DNA of 11,682 nt from an uncultured Chlorobiota bacterium (lineage in GTDB: Bacteria > Bacteroidota > Bacteroidia > Bacteroidales > JAADGE01), in contig CAMZKQ010000048.1 of the NCBI GenBank assembly GCA_947311265.1, positions 1-11,682 on the forward strand. The letters run 5' to 3'. Positions 1 through 7,385 of the stretch are shown here, one piece after another. A program made the translations under genes and the position numbers. The notes beneath the pieces are model-generated. The model did not search any database, had not been told where the DNA came from, and saw only the letters and a program-made list of their open reading frames with translations. The number at the start of each line of letters is the position of its first letter. Positions within the stretch are counted from its first letter, which is position 1.

Positions 1-468
1 CATCATTCCTCCTGGGAATGCGTAGTTTTCGAGTACTACTTGGTGTATAATTCCTGCACCTGGTTTCCAGAAGCCTATGCCGTATTTGTTGGATACAGAG
101 GCTAGGAAATCGAAGACTTCGCTGCTGGTATCTTTTGCCGCAGGCAAATCGAGTTCTGCACCTTCTTTGGCTTGTATAAGGTGGTCGCAATGTACTGTTG
201 TGGGTACGGCGGAGTGTTTTTTTCCGGCTTGCATGAATTGGAGTAGTGCCATTTGTGCGGTAGCATCTTGGCAAGCGACTCTATCGGGTGCAAAATCGAC
301 ATAATCTGTGCCTCGTTTGTATTCTTGTGCTGGTTTTCCGCTCCACAGGTGGTTGTAGAGTATTTTTTCTGTTAGTGTAAGCGGTCGCCCTGTAAGGGTT
401 TTGGCTGCTTTTACGTTTTCTGCCATGCGGGCGTAAACGTTTTTAATCATTTCGATGTCAAATGCCAT
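1..468 (-). CDS. Aconitate hydratase (aconitase), N-terminal part, cut by window edge
   Basis: Aconitase interconverts citrate and isocitrate through cis-aconitate in the cytoplasmic TCA cycle using a 4Fe-4S cluster. The reading frame starts at ATG (466-468) with MAFDIEMIKNVYARMAENVK and stays open for 156 codons to the window edge. Recognisable family blocks are DRVACQDATAQMALLQF (contains the active-site Gln), PTTVHCDHLIQA (the substrate-binding Asp-His pair) and FWKPGAGIIHQVVLENYAFPG (active-site His). The match is to the mitochondrial-type aconitase rather than the long AcnA/IRP or AcnB types. The next expected block, GTDSH, and the three cluster-binding cysteines lie outside the window, so completeness cannot be judged. 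The gene runs leftwards, divergent from the protease gene, with a leader region of over 500 bases between them. The gene symbol is left blank because acnA and acnB names are used inconsistently for this type. Confidence 0.95.
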   Translation of the reverse strand, partial: MAFDIEMIKNVYARMAENVKAAKTLTGRPLTLTEKILYNHLWSGKPAQEYKRGTDYVDFAPDRVACQDATAQMALLQFMQAGKKHSAVPTTVHCDHLIQAKEGAELDLPAAKDTSSEVFDFLASVSNKYGIGFWKPGAGIIHQVVLENYAFPGGMM

Positions 469-1036
469 ATTTTATTAAGTTTTAATTGAGAAATAAAAGC
501 CGTTTTAGGTTGGGTTTATTTTTTTGATTTTACTCTATTTTTTAGATATTGCAGACTCCTCTTTGGCTGAACATATAAACGATTAATAAACAGTGCTTTA
601 ATGTAAAAAAATGCCATCTTGAAATTTTGCTATACCTCTTAAAATCAACAGTTTAGAAGTAGTGCAAAAGACAATAAATCATGCTATACAACAAAAGTAC
701 TAAAATTTTATCAGAAATAGAAACCTTTTTTTGCTCAGGAGAAAAAGACATTCTTAAAATTATCCATTTTATAAAAATGTAAACTTTTTAAATTTCAAAT
801 TTAGAACATTGGATTTGGAACAGGCAAAATATCATAAAAATGAGATTAATATATGCTGGTGCAATTTTATCAAATACCCGAACAAGTGAACCTTTTGTTA
901 AAAGTACTGTGAAATTTAAAGCAAAAAAGCGGACAGTTTTTACTCTAGTCAAAATAAAAGTAATTAGACAACAGGCTAATAACCAATAAGATAAACATAA
1001 GGCACAATAATTGCTCATCTTTTTTAAACTAATGAT
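469..1036. other. Long intergenic region between divergent aconitase and protease genes
   Basis: About 570 very AT-rich bases with no recognisable gene. It must contain the promoters of both divergent genes. On the minus strand two matches to the Bacteroidota promoter pattern point towards aconitase: TTTG (825-828), 21 bases, TAAATTTG (796-803); and TTTC (720-723), 20 bases, TACTTTTG (692-699). Either would give a leader of roughly 200-320 bases. Such motifs also arise by chance in AT-rich DNA. Three short open frames are present: plus 681-782 (33 codons), plus 840-989 (49 codons), and minus 788-1018 (76 codons, hydrophobic), the last opposite the second. None resembles a known protein with certainty, and none has a clear ribosome binding site. 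I saw no riboswitch fold, tRNA or convincing hairpin. Confidence 0.6.
796..828 (-). promoter_or_regulatory. Candidate Bacteroidota-type promoter facing aconitase
   Basis: Read on the minus strand, TTTG at 828-825 is followed after 21 bases by TAAATTTG at 803-796, a full match to the TTTG / TAnnTTTG pattern used by the primary sigma factor of Bacteroidota. It would place the aconitase start codon more than 300 bases downstream. A second, weaker candidate lies closer to the gene (TTTC 723-720, TACTTTTG 699-692). By chance alone about one TAnnTTTG-like match is expected in this AT-rich gap, so confidence is low. Confidence 0.25.
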
Positions 1037-2293
1037 TTGATAAACGACAAAAAATACTGCCTTACTCTATTTTTACTGCTTCTGGTTTTTCCGTTATTTT
1101 CGCAAACTAAAAAAGTTACATTTAAGTTTCCTTACAGCAAGCAGCGTAAAGAAGTCGTTAAGTTTGAACTTATCAATAACCTAATTATAATTCCTGTTTC
1201 TATAAATGGCTCGGACACACTTAAATTTATTTTAGATACAGGGCTAAAAACCTCTATAGTAACCCACCTGCCAGAAGGCGACTCTATTCTTATTAACTTT
1301 GCACAGCGTAAAAAGATTAAGGGGCTTGGTAGCGGTCTAGATTTGGAAGTTATCCTCTCCTTCGGCAACGAAATATCGATAGGCAGCGTAGTGGGCAAAA
1401 ACTTAAATTTTTACTTGCTAACCAATGACATCTTTGACCTCTCCACCGATTTGGGTATGGAAATTAATGGCGTAATTGGTTCAGATATTTTTGAAAACTT
1501 TGTAGTCGAAATAAATTACTCCCGCAGAAAGCTCATTTTGCACCGCCAAGCCAGCTTCATTTATAGGCGATGGCACAAAAGGCGTTGCTCCTACCCGCTC
1601 GAGATTCATAACTCTAAACCCTACATTTCGCTCCCTGTCGTTACCGAAAAAAAAGATACAATTCTGCTAAAAATGCTTATCGACACAGGATCTAGCGATG
1701 CCCTTTGGGTATTTACAAATACAAGACAAAAAATTCCTCTTCCTGAAAAAAAACGCTATTCCTTGCTTGGCAAAGGCTTAAATGGCGAAATTACAGGTTG
1801 GCGTTCTCGCATAAGTGAGTTAATAATTTGTAAAAAAAAGATGCCTGATGTTTCAACATCTTACCCAGATACCAATGCCATTGTACAATCCAAACAGCTT
1901 GATATTATTGGGCGTGGGGGTAGTTTAGGTGCTGAAATACTCCACCGGTTCGATGTTATTTTTGATTACAAAAATAATAAAATAACCATGAGACCCAACC
2001 AGTATTATAAATCCCCCTTTTATTACAACATGAGTGGCATAGAAATTGAACAACCCTACAAAGAGCTGCCGATATACATAATTAAGAATGTAAGAAGACA
2101 CTCCCCAGCAGATTCTGCTGGCATACAAGTAGGCGACCAGCTTGTAACCCTAAACAGAGTAAGTACAATCACCCTTTCCTTACCCGAAATTTATAGCGAA
2201 CTAAGAAAAAAGCCAAACAAAACAACTCGCCTAAAGGTGCTTCGCAATGGAGTACTTATTCGTAAAAAATTTAGGCTAATTAAAGATATTTAA
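1037..2293 (+). CDS. Secreted tandem retropepsin-like aspartyl protease with C-terminal PDZ domain
   Basis: A predicted exported protease of 418 residues. Residues 1-23 form a signal peptide (lysines, then a Leu/Phe-rich core, ending near FSQ), so it probably acts in the periplasm or at the surface. Two retropepsin-like domains follow, each with a catalytic DTG: FILDTGLKTSIV (Asp67) and MLIDTGSSDALWVF (Asp216). Each is followed by a family-typical segment, NGVIGSDIFENFVVEI and LGAEILHRFDVIFDYKNNKI. The two lobes can form one active site within a single chain. Residues about 335-412 are PDZ-like, with HSPADSAGIQVGDQLVTLN as the carboxylate-binding region. Substrates are unknown. The frame opens after TAA at 1025-1027 and has no usable ATG before residue 141, so TTG at 1037-1039 is the only start that keeps the signal peptide. 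No Shine-Dalgarno sequence is visible. The family assignment is firm; the start is likely but unusual. Confidence 0.88.
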   Translation: MINDKKYCLTLFLLLLVFPLFSQTKKVTFKFPYSKQRKEVVKFELINNLIIIPVSINGSDTLKFILDTGLKTSIVTHLPEGDSILINFAQRKKIKGLGSGLDLEVILSFGNEISIGSVVGKNLNFYLLTNDIFDLSTDLGMEINGVIGSDIFENFVVEINYSRRKLILHRQASFIYRRWHKRRCSYPLEIHNSKPYISLPVVTEKKDTILLKMLIDTGSSDALWVFTNTRQKIPLPEKKRYSLLGKGLNGEITGWRSRISELIICKKKMPDVSTSYPDTNAIVQSKQLDIIGRGGSLGAEILHRFDVIFDYKNNKITMRPNQYYKSPFYYNMSGIEIEQPYKELPIYIIKNVRRHSPADSAGIQVGDQLVTLNRVSTITLSLPEIYSELRKKPNKTTRLKVLRNGVLIRKKFRLIKDI

Positions 2294-2366
2294 TTAGTCC
2301 TAGCCCATACAACCTCCTTGCCCTTTATTTTCTTCAATAAAACATACAGTACACCATATTTTTTTC

Positions 2367-2374
2367 TACCTTTG
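2367..2374 (+). promoter_or_regulatory. Promoter -7 element TACCTTTG upstream of histidine kinase gene
   Basis: TACCTTTG matches the Bacteroidota -7 consensus TAnnTTTG exactly and sits about 35 bases before the kinase ATG at 2410. Transcription would begin near 2380, giving a leader of about 30 bases. That timing argues against the TTG at 2389 as the start codon and for the ATG at 2410. No good TTTG -33 box lies at the expected spacing, only a T-rich stretch, so the -33 half is weak. If real, this promoter would drive the kinase and probably folB, cysS and metF. Confidence 0.5.
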
Positions 2375-2409
2375 TAACTTAGCATTTTTTGTACATTGTT
2401 GCAAACCGC

Positions 2410-3342
2410 ATGAACAAAACACTTTTTAATATTCTGCTTTCAATAAGCACAGCAAGCGTTGCAATTATTTTGTTCTATAGTTTGCTTCCAGAAGGGCTTG
2501 GCTTTTCTGTAAGAATTATTTTGCAAATTTTAGGCTGCTCAATTTTAATATTTGGACTGCTTATAATTCAAAATAAATACATTGAAAGAAAAAGTAATCT
2601 ATTACAAAAATACAAAGAAAACAAAACTGAAATAGCGAACTTAAAAGACACAGCAAAGTATAGAAAAGAATTTTTAGGCGATGTATCACACGAGCTAAAA
2701 ACACCTATTTTCAATATCCAAGGCTATGTTTTAACACTATTAGATGGCGGAATAAATGATAAGCATGTAAACATAAAATACTTAGAACGAACAGAAAAAA
2801 ATATAAATAGGCTAATCTCAATCGTTGATGATTTAGGCATTATTTCGCAAAATGAAGCAGGAGAGCTAAACCTAAACTACCAAAAAATAGACCTTGTACA
2901 ACTTGCTCTTGAGGTGCTCGAAATGCTTGAAGTTAAAGCCCTAAAATCAAAAATCAAAATAACTTTAACAAGCGAAAAAGCAAGACATTACGCAAAAGCC
3001 GACAGGGATAGAATTACCGAAGTAATTACCAACCTTGTTACCAACGCCATACGATACGGAAAAAAAAATGGCTTTGTAAAAATACAAATCTATGAAAACA
3101 AACAATATATTATAACCCAAGTAGAAGACAATGGTATTGGTATTGAAAAAAAACATATCAATCGAATTTTTGAACGCTTTTACAGGGCAGACAAAAGCCG
3201 CTCGGCAAAACTCGGCGGAACAGGGCTAGGACTTGCCATTGTAAAACACATTATTGATGCTCATAATCAAAGCATTACAGTTTCTAGTAAGCTGAACCAA
3301 GGCAGCACATTTACCTTTACACTAAGCAAAACTAAACTATAA
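2410..3342 (+). CDS. Membrane-bound sensor histidine kinase
   Basis: A two-component sensor kinase of 310 residues from the ATG at 2410. Two membrane helices lie at about residues 5-26 and 33-54, with almost no periplasmic loop and no recognisable sensor or HAMP domain. A short coiled coil (60-85) leads to the HisKA dimerisation domain with the phosphorylated His94 in FLGDVSHELKTPIFNIQGY. The ATPase domain shows all the boxes: N box NLVTNAIRYG (208-217), G1 DNGIGI (240-245), F box FERFYRADKSRS (254-265) and G2 GGTGLGLAIVKHI (269-281). It resembles the PhoR/SenX3-like kinases common in Bacteroidota. No response regulator is in the window, so its partner is unknown. The frame also opens upstream with TTG at 2389, but that start lies almost at the predicted transcription start. 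folB begins 5 bases after its stop, so the two are probably cotranscribed. A run of nine A (3060-3068) lies in the ATPase domain. Confidence 0.93.
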   Translation: MNKTLFNILLSISTASVAIILFYSLLPEGLGFSVRIILQILGCSILIFGLLIIQNKYIERKSNLLQKYKENKTEIANLKDTAKYRKEFLGDVSHELKTPIFNIQGYVLTLLDGGINDKHVNIKYLERTEKNINRLISIVDDLGIISQNEAGELNLNYQKIDLVQLALEVLEMLEVKALKSKIKITLTSEKARHYAKADRDRITEVITNLVTNAIRYGKKNGFVKIQIYENKQYIITQVEDNGIGIEKKHINRIFERFYRADKSRSAKLGGTGLGLAIVKHIIDAHNQSITVSSKLNQGSTFTFTLSKTKL

Positions 3343-3347
3343 ACACA

Positions 3348-3698
3348 ATGATTAAAATAGAAATTGAAGAGATGGAATTTTATGCCTACCACGGGCATTA
3401 TGCCGAAGAACAAGTCGTTGGGAATAAGTTTATTGTAAACTTAACTTTGGAAACCAACAAAATAAATGCCATAAAAACAGACCATATAGAAGATGCACTA
3501 AATTACCAAACGGCATACAAAATTGTAAGCCAAACCATGCAAGTAAAATCGGCATTGTTAGAACATGTAGCTGGCAGAATAATTGACGCACTCTACAACG
3601 CCTTGCCAGAAATAACAAAAGCAACAATAAAAGTATCAAAAATAAATCCGCCTATGGGCGGAAAAATAAACAACGTAAGCGTAACTATTACAAAATAA
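3348..3698 (+). CDS. folB: Dihydroneopterin aldolase
   Basis: Converts 7,8-dihydroneopterin to 6-hydroxymethyl-7,8-dihydropterin and glycolaldehyde in folate biosynthesis, in the cytoplasm. The 116-residue length is usual for FolB. Family landmarks are FYAYHGHYAEEQVVGNKF near the start, with the conserved Glu21; DALNYQTAYKIV (Tyr53 region); LLEHVAGRI with Glu72, which anchors the pterin ring; and KINPPMGGKINNVSV with the catalytic-type Lys98. These positions line up closely with Glu22, Tyr54, Glu74 and Lys100 of the Staphylococcus aureus enzyme. The gene starts with ATG 5 bases after the kinase stop and lies 56 bases ahead of cysS, so it probably sits inside an operon. Nothing is missing or broken. 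FolX (dihydroneopterin triphosphate epimerase) is a related alternative but less likely given these motifs. Confidence 0.94.
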   Translation: MIKIEIEEMEFYAYHGHYAEEQVVGNKFIVNLTLETNKINAIKTDHIEDALNYQTAYKIVSQTMQVKSALLEHVAGRIIDALYNALPEITKATIKVSKINPPMGGKINNVSVTITK

Positions 3699-3754
3699 AC
3701 TCGTAAACCATTAGCAACACCCATAAATAGGCACAAAAACACGAAATTTAAACC

Positions 3755-5227
3755 ATGGAAAATAAGCTACATATCTATAACACCCTTTCTCGAAAAAAAG
3801 AGAAATTTGAACCTACCAACCCACCTTTTGTTGGCATGTACGTCTGCGGGCCAACCGTTTATGGCGATGCACACTTGGGGCATGCCAGAGCAGCCATTAC
3901 TTTTGACATTGTCTTTCGCTACCTGAAATACATGGGGCTAAAAGTACGCTACGTCCGGAACATTACCGACGTAGGACACCTAGAGAGCGATGCCGATTTT
4001 GGCGATGACAAGATTGCCAAAAAAGCCAAACTAGAGCAACTAGAGCCCATGGAAATAGTGCAACAATACACCAATAGTTACCACCGTAACATGGAGCAGC
4101 TCAACACATTAAGACCAAGTATTGAACCACAAGCCTCGGCACATATTATTGAGCAAATCCAGATGATCGAAAAAATCCTTGAAAAAGGAATGGCCTACCA
4201 AACCAATGGCTCAATATATTTTGATGTTGAAAAATATGCAGAAAAAAATAACTACGGCAAACTTTCGGGGCGTATTTTAGAGGATTTAAAATCTAACACA
4301 AGAGAACTCTCTGGGCAAACCAGCAAGAAAAACCCCTTTGATTTTGCCCTTTGGAAAAAAGCAGAACCCGAACACATTATGCGTTGGCCTTCGCCATGGA
4401 GTAACGGGTTTCCTGGTTGGCACTTGGAATGCTCGGTTATGGGAACAAAATACCTAGGCGAACAATTCGACATTCATGGAGGCGGGTTGGATTTACAATT
4501 TCCGCACCACGAATGCGAAATTGCCCAAACCAAAGTAGCCAATGGCAAAGATGCCGTAAAATACTGGATGCACAACAACATGATTACCATGGACGGTAAA
4601 AAAATGGGCAAATCCTTAGGCAACTTTATTACACTCGACCAAATGTTTAGCGGCAACCACCCCCGCTTAGAAAAAGCATACAGCCCAATGGTAGTCCGTT
4701 TTTTCATACTACAAGCCCACTACCGCAGCACACTCGACTTCTCTAACCAAGCATTACAAGCCTCCGAAAAAGGGCTGGCTCGCTTACTCGCTTCCGTTGA
4801 AACTTTAAATAATATCAAGCCAAGCAAAGATAGTTCTAGTGTTTTTGTGAAAGATTTGGGCAATAAATTTCTAGCGGCAATAGCCGATGATTTTAACACC
4901 CCAATACTTATTGCCCTACTTTTTGACGCTGTTAAAGTAATAAACTCAATAAAGGCTGGCACAGAAACTATAGATATAAATGATTATACCTACTTCTTGG
5001 CTCTTTTTAATGATATGATTTTTAAAGTTTTAGGCATGACCCCTAAAACAGAAACTAAATCCAGCACAATTTTGCCCAAAGTGATAGACTTAATGCTAAA
5101 CTTAAGAACAGAAGCAAAAAGAAACCAAGATTTTGCCACTTCCGACAAAATAAGAAAAGAGCTAACTGCCCTTGGGTTTGAAATTAAAGACGGCAGAAAT
5201 GGCGTAGAATGGAAATTTAATTTATAG
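3755..5227 (+). CDS. cysS: Cysteinyl-tRNA synthetase
   Basis: Class I aminoacyl-tRNA synthetase that charges tRNA-Cys with cysteine, cytoplasmic and essential. The 490-residue length is normal. The HIGH-type ATP signature is HLGH at residues 40-43 in YVCGPTVYGDAHLGHARA. The second signature is KMGKS (283-287), a variant of KMSKS. The zinc ligands that select cysteine are all present: Cys31, Cys226 in GWHLECSVMG, and His251 and Glu255 in FPHHECEIAQ. Their spacing equals that of the Escherichia coli enzyme (Cys209, His234, Glu238). The DALR anticodon region and a C-terminal helical tail ending ALGFEIKDGRNGVEWKF follow. The ATG start has no clear Shine-Dalgarno sequence. It is followed after 5 bases by metF, suggesting cotranscription of Cys and one-carbon genes. 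The identification is secure. Confidence 0.98.
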   Translation: MENKLHIYNTLSRKKEKFEPTNPPFVGMYVCGPTVYGDAHLGHARAAITFDIVFRYLKYMGLKVRYVRNITDVGHLESDADFGDDKIAKKAKLEQLEPMEIVQQYTNSYHRNMEQLNTLRPSIEPQASAHIIEQIQMIEKILEKGMAYQTNGSIYFDVEKYAEKNNYGKLSGRILEDLKSNTRELSGQTSKKNPFDFALWKKAEPEHIMRWPSPWSNGFPGWHLECSVMGTKYLGEQFDIHGGGLDLQFPHHECEIAQTKVANGKDAVKYWMHNNMITMDGKKMGKSLGNFITLDQMFSGNHPRLEKAYSPMVVRFFILQAHYRSTLDFSNQALQASEKGLARLLASVETLNNIKPSKDSSSVFVKDLGNKFLAAIADDFNTPILIALLFDAVKVINSIKAGTETIDINDYTYFLALFNDMIFKVLGMTPKTETKSSTILPKVIDLMLNLRTEAKRNQDFATSDKIRKELTALGFEIKDGRNGVEWKFNL

Positions 5228-5232
5228 AAAAC

Positions 5233-6198
5233 ATGAAAACAAAATTAATAGAATACTTAAATCAAAGTGAAAAAACCTATTTTTCATTTGAACTATTGCC
5301 CCCTCTAAAAGGGCATACAATCCAGCAGATATACAATTCCATAGACCCACTTATGGACTTTAGTCCTATAAATATAAATGTAACCTACCACCAAGAAGAG
5401 GTTATTTACAAAACGCATAAAAGTGGGTTAATGCAAAAACAAACTGTACGAAAACGCCCAGGAACAGTAGCAATTGCAGCTGCAATAAACAATAAATATA
5501 AAGATACAATTGTTGTTCCTCACATGATTTGTGGTGGGTTTACCAAAGAACATACAGAAAATGCACTTATTGATTTGCATTTTTTGGGGGTGAGCAATTT
5601 ACTACTGTTGCGGGGAGATGCCCAAAAAAACCAACAGTATTTTAAGCCCGAAGAAGGCGGGCATTCATACACTACAGGGCTTATTAAGCAAGTTACAGAT
5701 ATGAATAATGGAAAATATCTCGACGAAGAACTACTCAACTCTTCGGCTACAGATTTCACCATTGGAGTAGCTGGCTACCCCGAAAAACACATCGAAGCAC
5801 CCAATTTAGAGTCCGATATGAAATACCTGAAAATGAAAGTAGATGCTGGTGCAGAGTATATCGTTACCCAAATGTTTTTCGATAATCAAAAATACTTTGA
5901 TTTTGTAAAGGCGTGCCGCAATGCAGGCATTACCGTCCCCATAGTCCCGGGAATAAAGCCAATACGCACCGCACGAGATTTACGGCTACTCCCACAAGTA
6001 TTTAATATTGATATTCCAGAAACACTAGTTAAGGAAATAGAAAACGCAAATAAAGATAAGGCGGCAATAAATCAAATAGGCATTGACTGGGCCACACAAC
6101 AGTCGAAAGAGCTTAAAAAGGCTGGCGTGCCAGTAATTCACTACTACACCATTGGTCGCCCAGATAATGTAAGGGAGATTGCAAAAGCTGTTTTTTAA
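5233..6198 (+). CDS. metF: 5,10-methylenetetrahydrofolate reductase
   Basis: FAD enzyme that reduces 5,10-methylene-THF to 5-methyl-THF, the methyl donor for methionine synthesis; cytoplasmic. It has 321 residues, slightly longer than the roughly 300 of the E. coli enzyme. Conserved blocks are FSFELLPP near the start with the catalytic-type Glu20, LLLRGDAQ with Asp129 (equivalent to the FAD-contacting Asp of the LRGD motif), GVAGYPEKHIEAP, TQMFFDNQKYFDF and PIVPGIKPI. Two stretches differ from the proteobacterial form: INVTYHQEEVIYK, where VTYGA is usual, and HMICGGFTKEHTENAL, where a HLTC-type motif is usual. An insertion around 134-172 (PEEGGHSYTTGL onward) is also seen. This suggests a Bacteroidota-type subfamily with the same reaction. 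ATG is 5 bases after the cysS stop, so the two genes are surely coupled. It pairs with folB as a folate gene. No riboswitch is seen upstream. Confidence 0.95.
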   Translation: MKTKLIEYLNQSEKTYFSFELLPPLKGHTIQQIYNSIDPLMDFSPININVTYHQEEVIYKTHKSGLMQKQTVRKRPGTVAIAAAINNKYKDTIVVPHMICGGFTKEHTENALIDLHFLGVSNLLLLRGDAQKNQQYFKPEEGGHSYTTGLIKQVTDMNNGKYLDEELLNSSATDFTIGVAGYPEKHIEAPNLESDMKYLKMKVDAGAEYIVTQMFFDNQKYFDFVKACRNAGITVPIVPGIKPIRTARDLRLLPQVFNIDIPETLVKEIENANKDKAAINQIGIDWATQQSKELKKAGVPVIHYYTIGRPDNVREIAKAVF

Positions 6199-6236
6199 AG
6201 CCCCACTCCCCCTAATTTTCCACCACTAACTTAGAG

Positions 6237-7385
6237 ATGAACAATAAGAAAAGCATACTCATATTTATTGACTGGTTTCTCCCGGGATTTAAAGCGGGAG
6301 GACCAATCCAAAGCATAGCCAACCTTATTGAGCATTGCTCCAGCATTTTTGATTTTACAATAATTACCTCCGATAGGGATTTGGGCGACCAAACACCATA
6401 CCCCGAAACTTTAAATACTTTTATCCAAAAAGAAGGCTATAAAATTATTTTTCTTAGCCCCGAAAAACAAAATAAGCCGTATTTAGAGCAAATTATATCA
6501 GGGCTTAGTTTTGATGTTGTTTATTTCAACAGTTTTTTTTCAAAAGCATTTACCATTATCCCCTTAGGGATATTTAACAAAAAATATAAATCGACCATAA
6601 CAATTGTTGCCCCACGAGGTATGCTTGGACAAGGGGCTTTAAATATAAAAAAAGCCAAGAAAAAAATTTTCATTTCTGGTAGCAAACTTACTGGTCTATA
6701 TAAAAATGTACGTTGGCACGCTACAACTAATGAAGAACAAGCCGATATTTATAAACTATTTCCTAAAAGTAAAGCTATTATTATTGCAGAAAATATTGGC
6801 AAAAAACAAGCCGTATTTATTCCCCGAATAAAGAATAGCAATGAATTAAAACTAGTTTTTATTTCTCGTATTGCCTTGAAAAAAAACTTGCTCTTTGCTA
6901 TTCAAACGCTTTCAGAATTAAAATTTAATGGTCATATTATTTTTGACATTTTTGGTCCTATTGAGGCGGAAGACTACTGGGAGCAATGCCTTGCAGAAGC
7001 AGAAAAGCTACCAAAAAAAATTCAATTTTCGTACAAAGGCGAGCTAAATCCCAACGCTATTTCCGCCACTTTTTCGCAATATCATTTTTTCTTTTTCCCA
7101 ACTTTACACGAAAATTTTGGCCACGTTATTTTTGAGTCTCTAGCTGCTGGTTGCCCCGTAATTCTAAGTAAAAATACCCCTTGGAGAAACCTAAAAGAGA
7201 AAAATATTGGGGTTGATATTGCCTTGGATAAACCACAAGAATTTAGCTCTTCAATTTTGGATTTTCTAACACTAAGCAATACTGCTTATCAAGCGATGTC
7301 CAATGCAGCTTATGGGTATATCACCAATAATACTAACTCACAATTGGCTATAAATCAGTACTTAAAACTGTTTGACGATGAATAA
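6237..7385 (+). CDS. Glycosyltransferase, GT4-like (group 1)
   Basis: Probable cytoplasmic, membrane-associated transferase that adds a sugar from a nucleotide donor during exopolysaccharide or surface glycan assembly; donor and acceptor are unknown. The 382-residue chain has a GT-B layout. The N-terminal half begins with a beta strand and loop, ILIFIDWFLPGFKAGGPIQS, whose glycine-rich part is typical of acceptor-side loops. The strand APRGML (125-130) follows. The C-terminal half has LVFISRIALKKNLLFAI (206-222), the usual start of the donor-binding domain, and HENFGHVIFESLAAGCPVI (291-309), which carries the paired glutamates of the E-x7-E motif (Glu292 and Glu300). There is no signal peptide or membrane helix. 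It starts 38 bases after metF and overlaps the next gene, so it is coupled to an acetyltransferase. A run of eight T lies at 6533-6540. The family is clear but the substrate is not. Confidence 0.88.
   Translation: MNNKKSILIFIDWFLPGFKAGGPIQSIANLIEHCSSIFDFTIITSDRDLGDQTPYPETLNTFIQKEGYKIIFLSPEKQNKPYLEQIISGLSFDVVYFNSFFSKAFTIIPLGIFNKKYKSTITIVAPRGMLGQGALNIKKAKKKIFISGSKLTGLYKNVRWHATTNEEQADIYKLFPKSKAIIIAENIGKKQAVFIPRIKNSNELKLVFISRIALKKNLLFAIQTLSELKFNGHIIFDIFGPIEAEDYWEQCLAEAEKLPKKIQFSYKGELNPNAISATFSQYHFFFFPTLHENFGHVIFESLAAGCPVILSKNTPWRNLKEKNIGVDIALDKPQEFSSSILDFLTLSNTAYQAMSNAAYGYITNNTNSQLAINQYLKLFDDE

Noticed and set aside
681..782. 33-codon open frame on the plus strand
   Set aside because: Too short to support without expression or conservation evidence.
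840..989. 49-codon open frame on the plus strand, opposite the previous one
   Set aside because: Short, no recognised domain, no ribosome binding signal, and it competes with the opposite-strand frame.
788..1018. 76-codon hydrophobic open frame on the minus strand
   Set aside because: Its start is 18 bases from the divergent protease start, leaving no room for promoters; it has no recognised homology and composition expected of AT-rich noncoding DNA.
2389..2409. TTG start giving the histidine kinase seven extra residues
   Set aside because: It lies almost at the predicted transcription start downstream of TACCTTTG, and a proper ATG follows at 2410.
6199..6236. A terminator or promoter between metF and the glycosyltransferase
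   Set aside because: No hairpin with T tract and no TAnnTTTG motif in the 38 bases.
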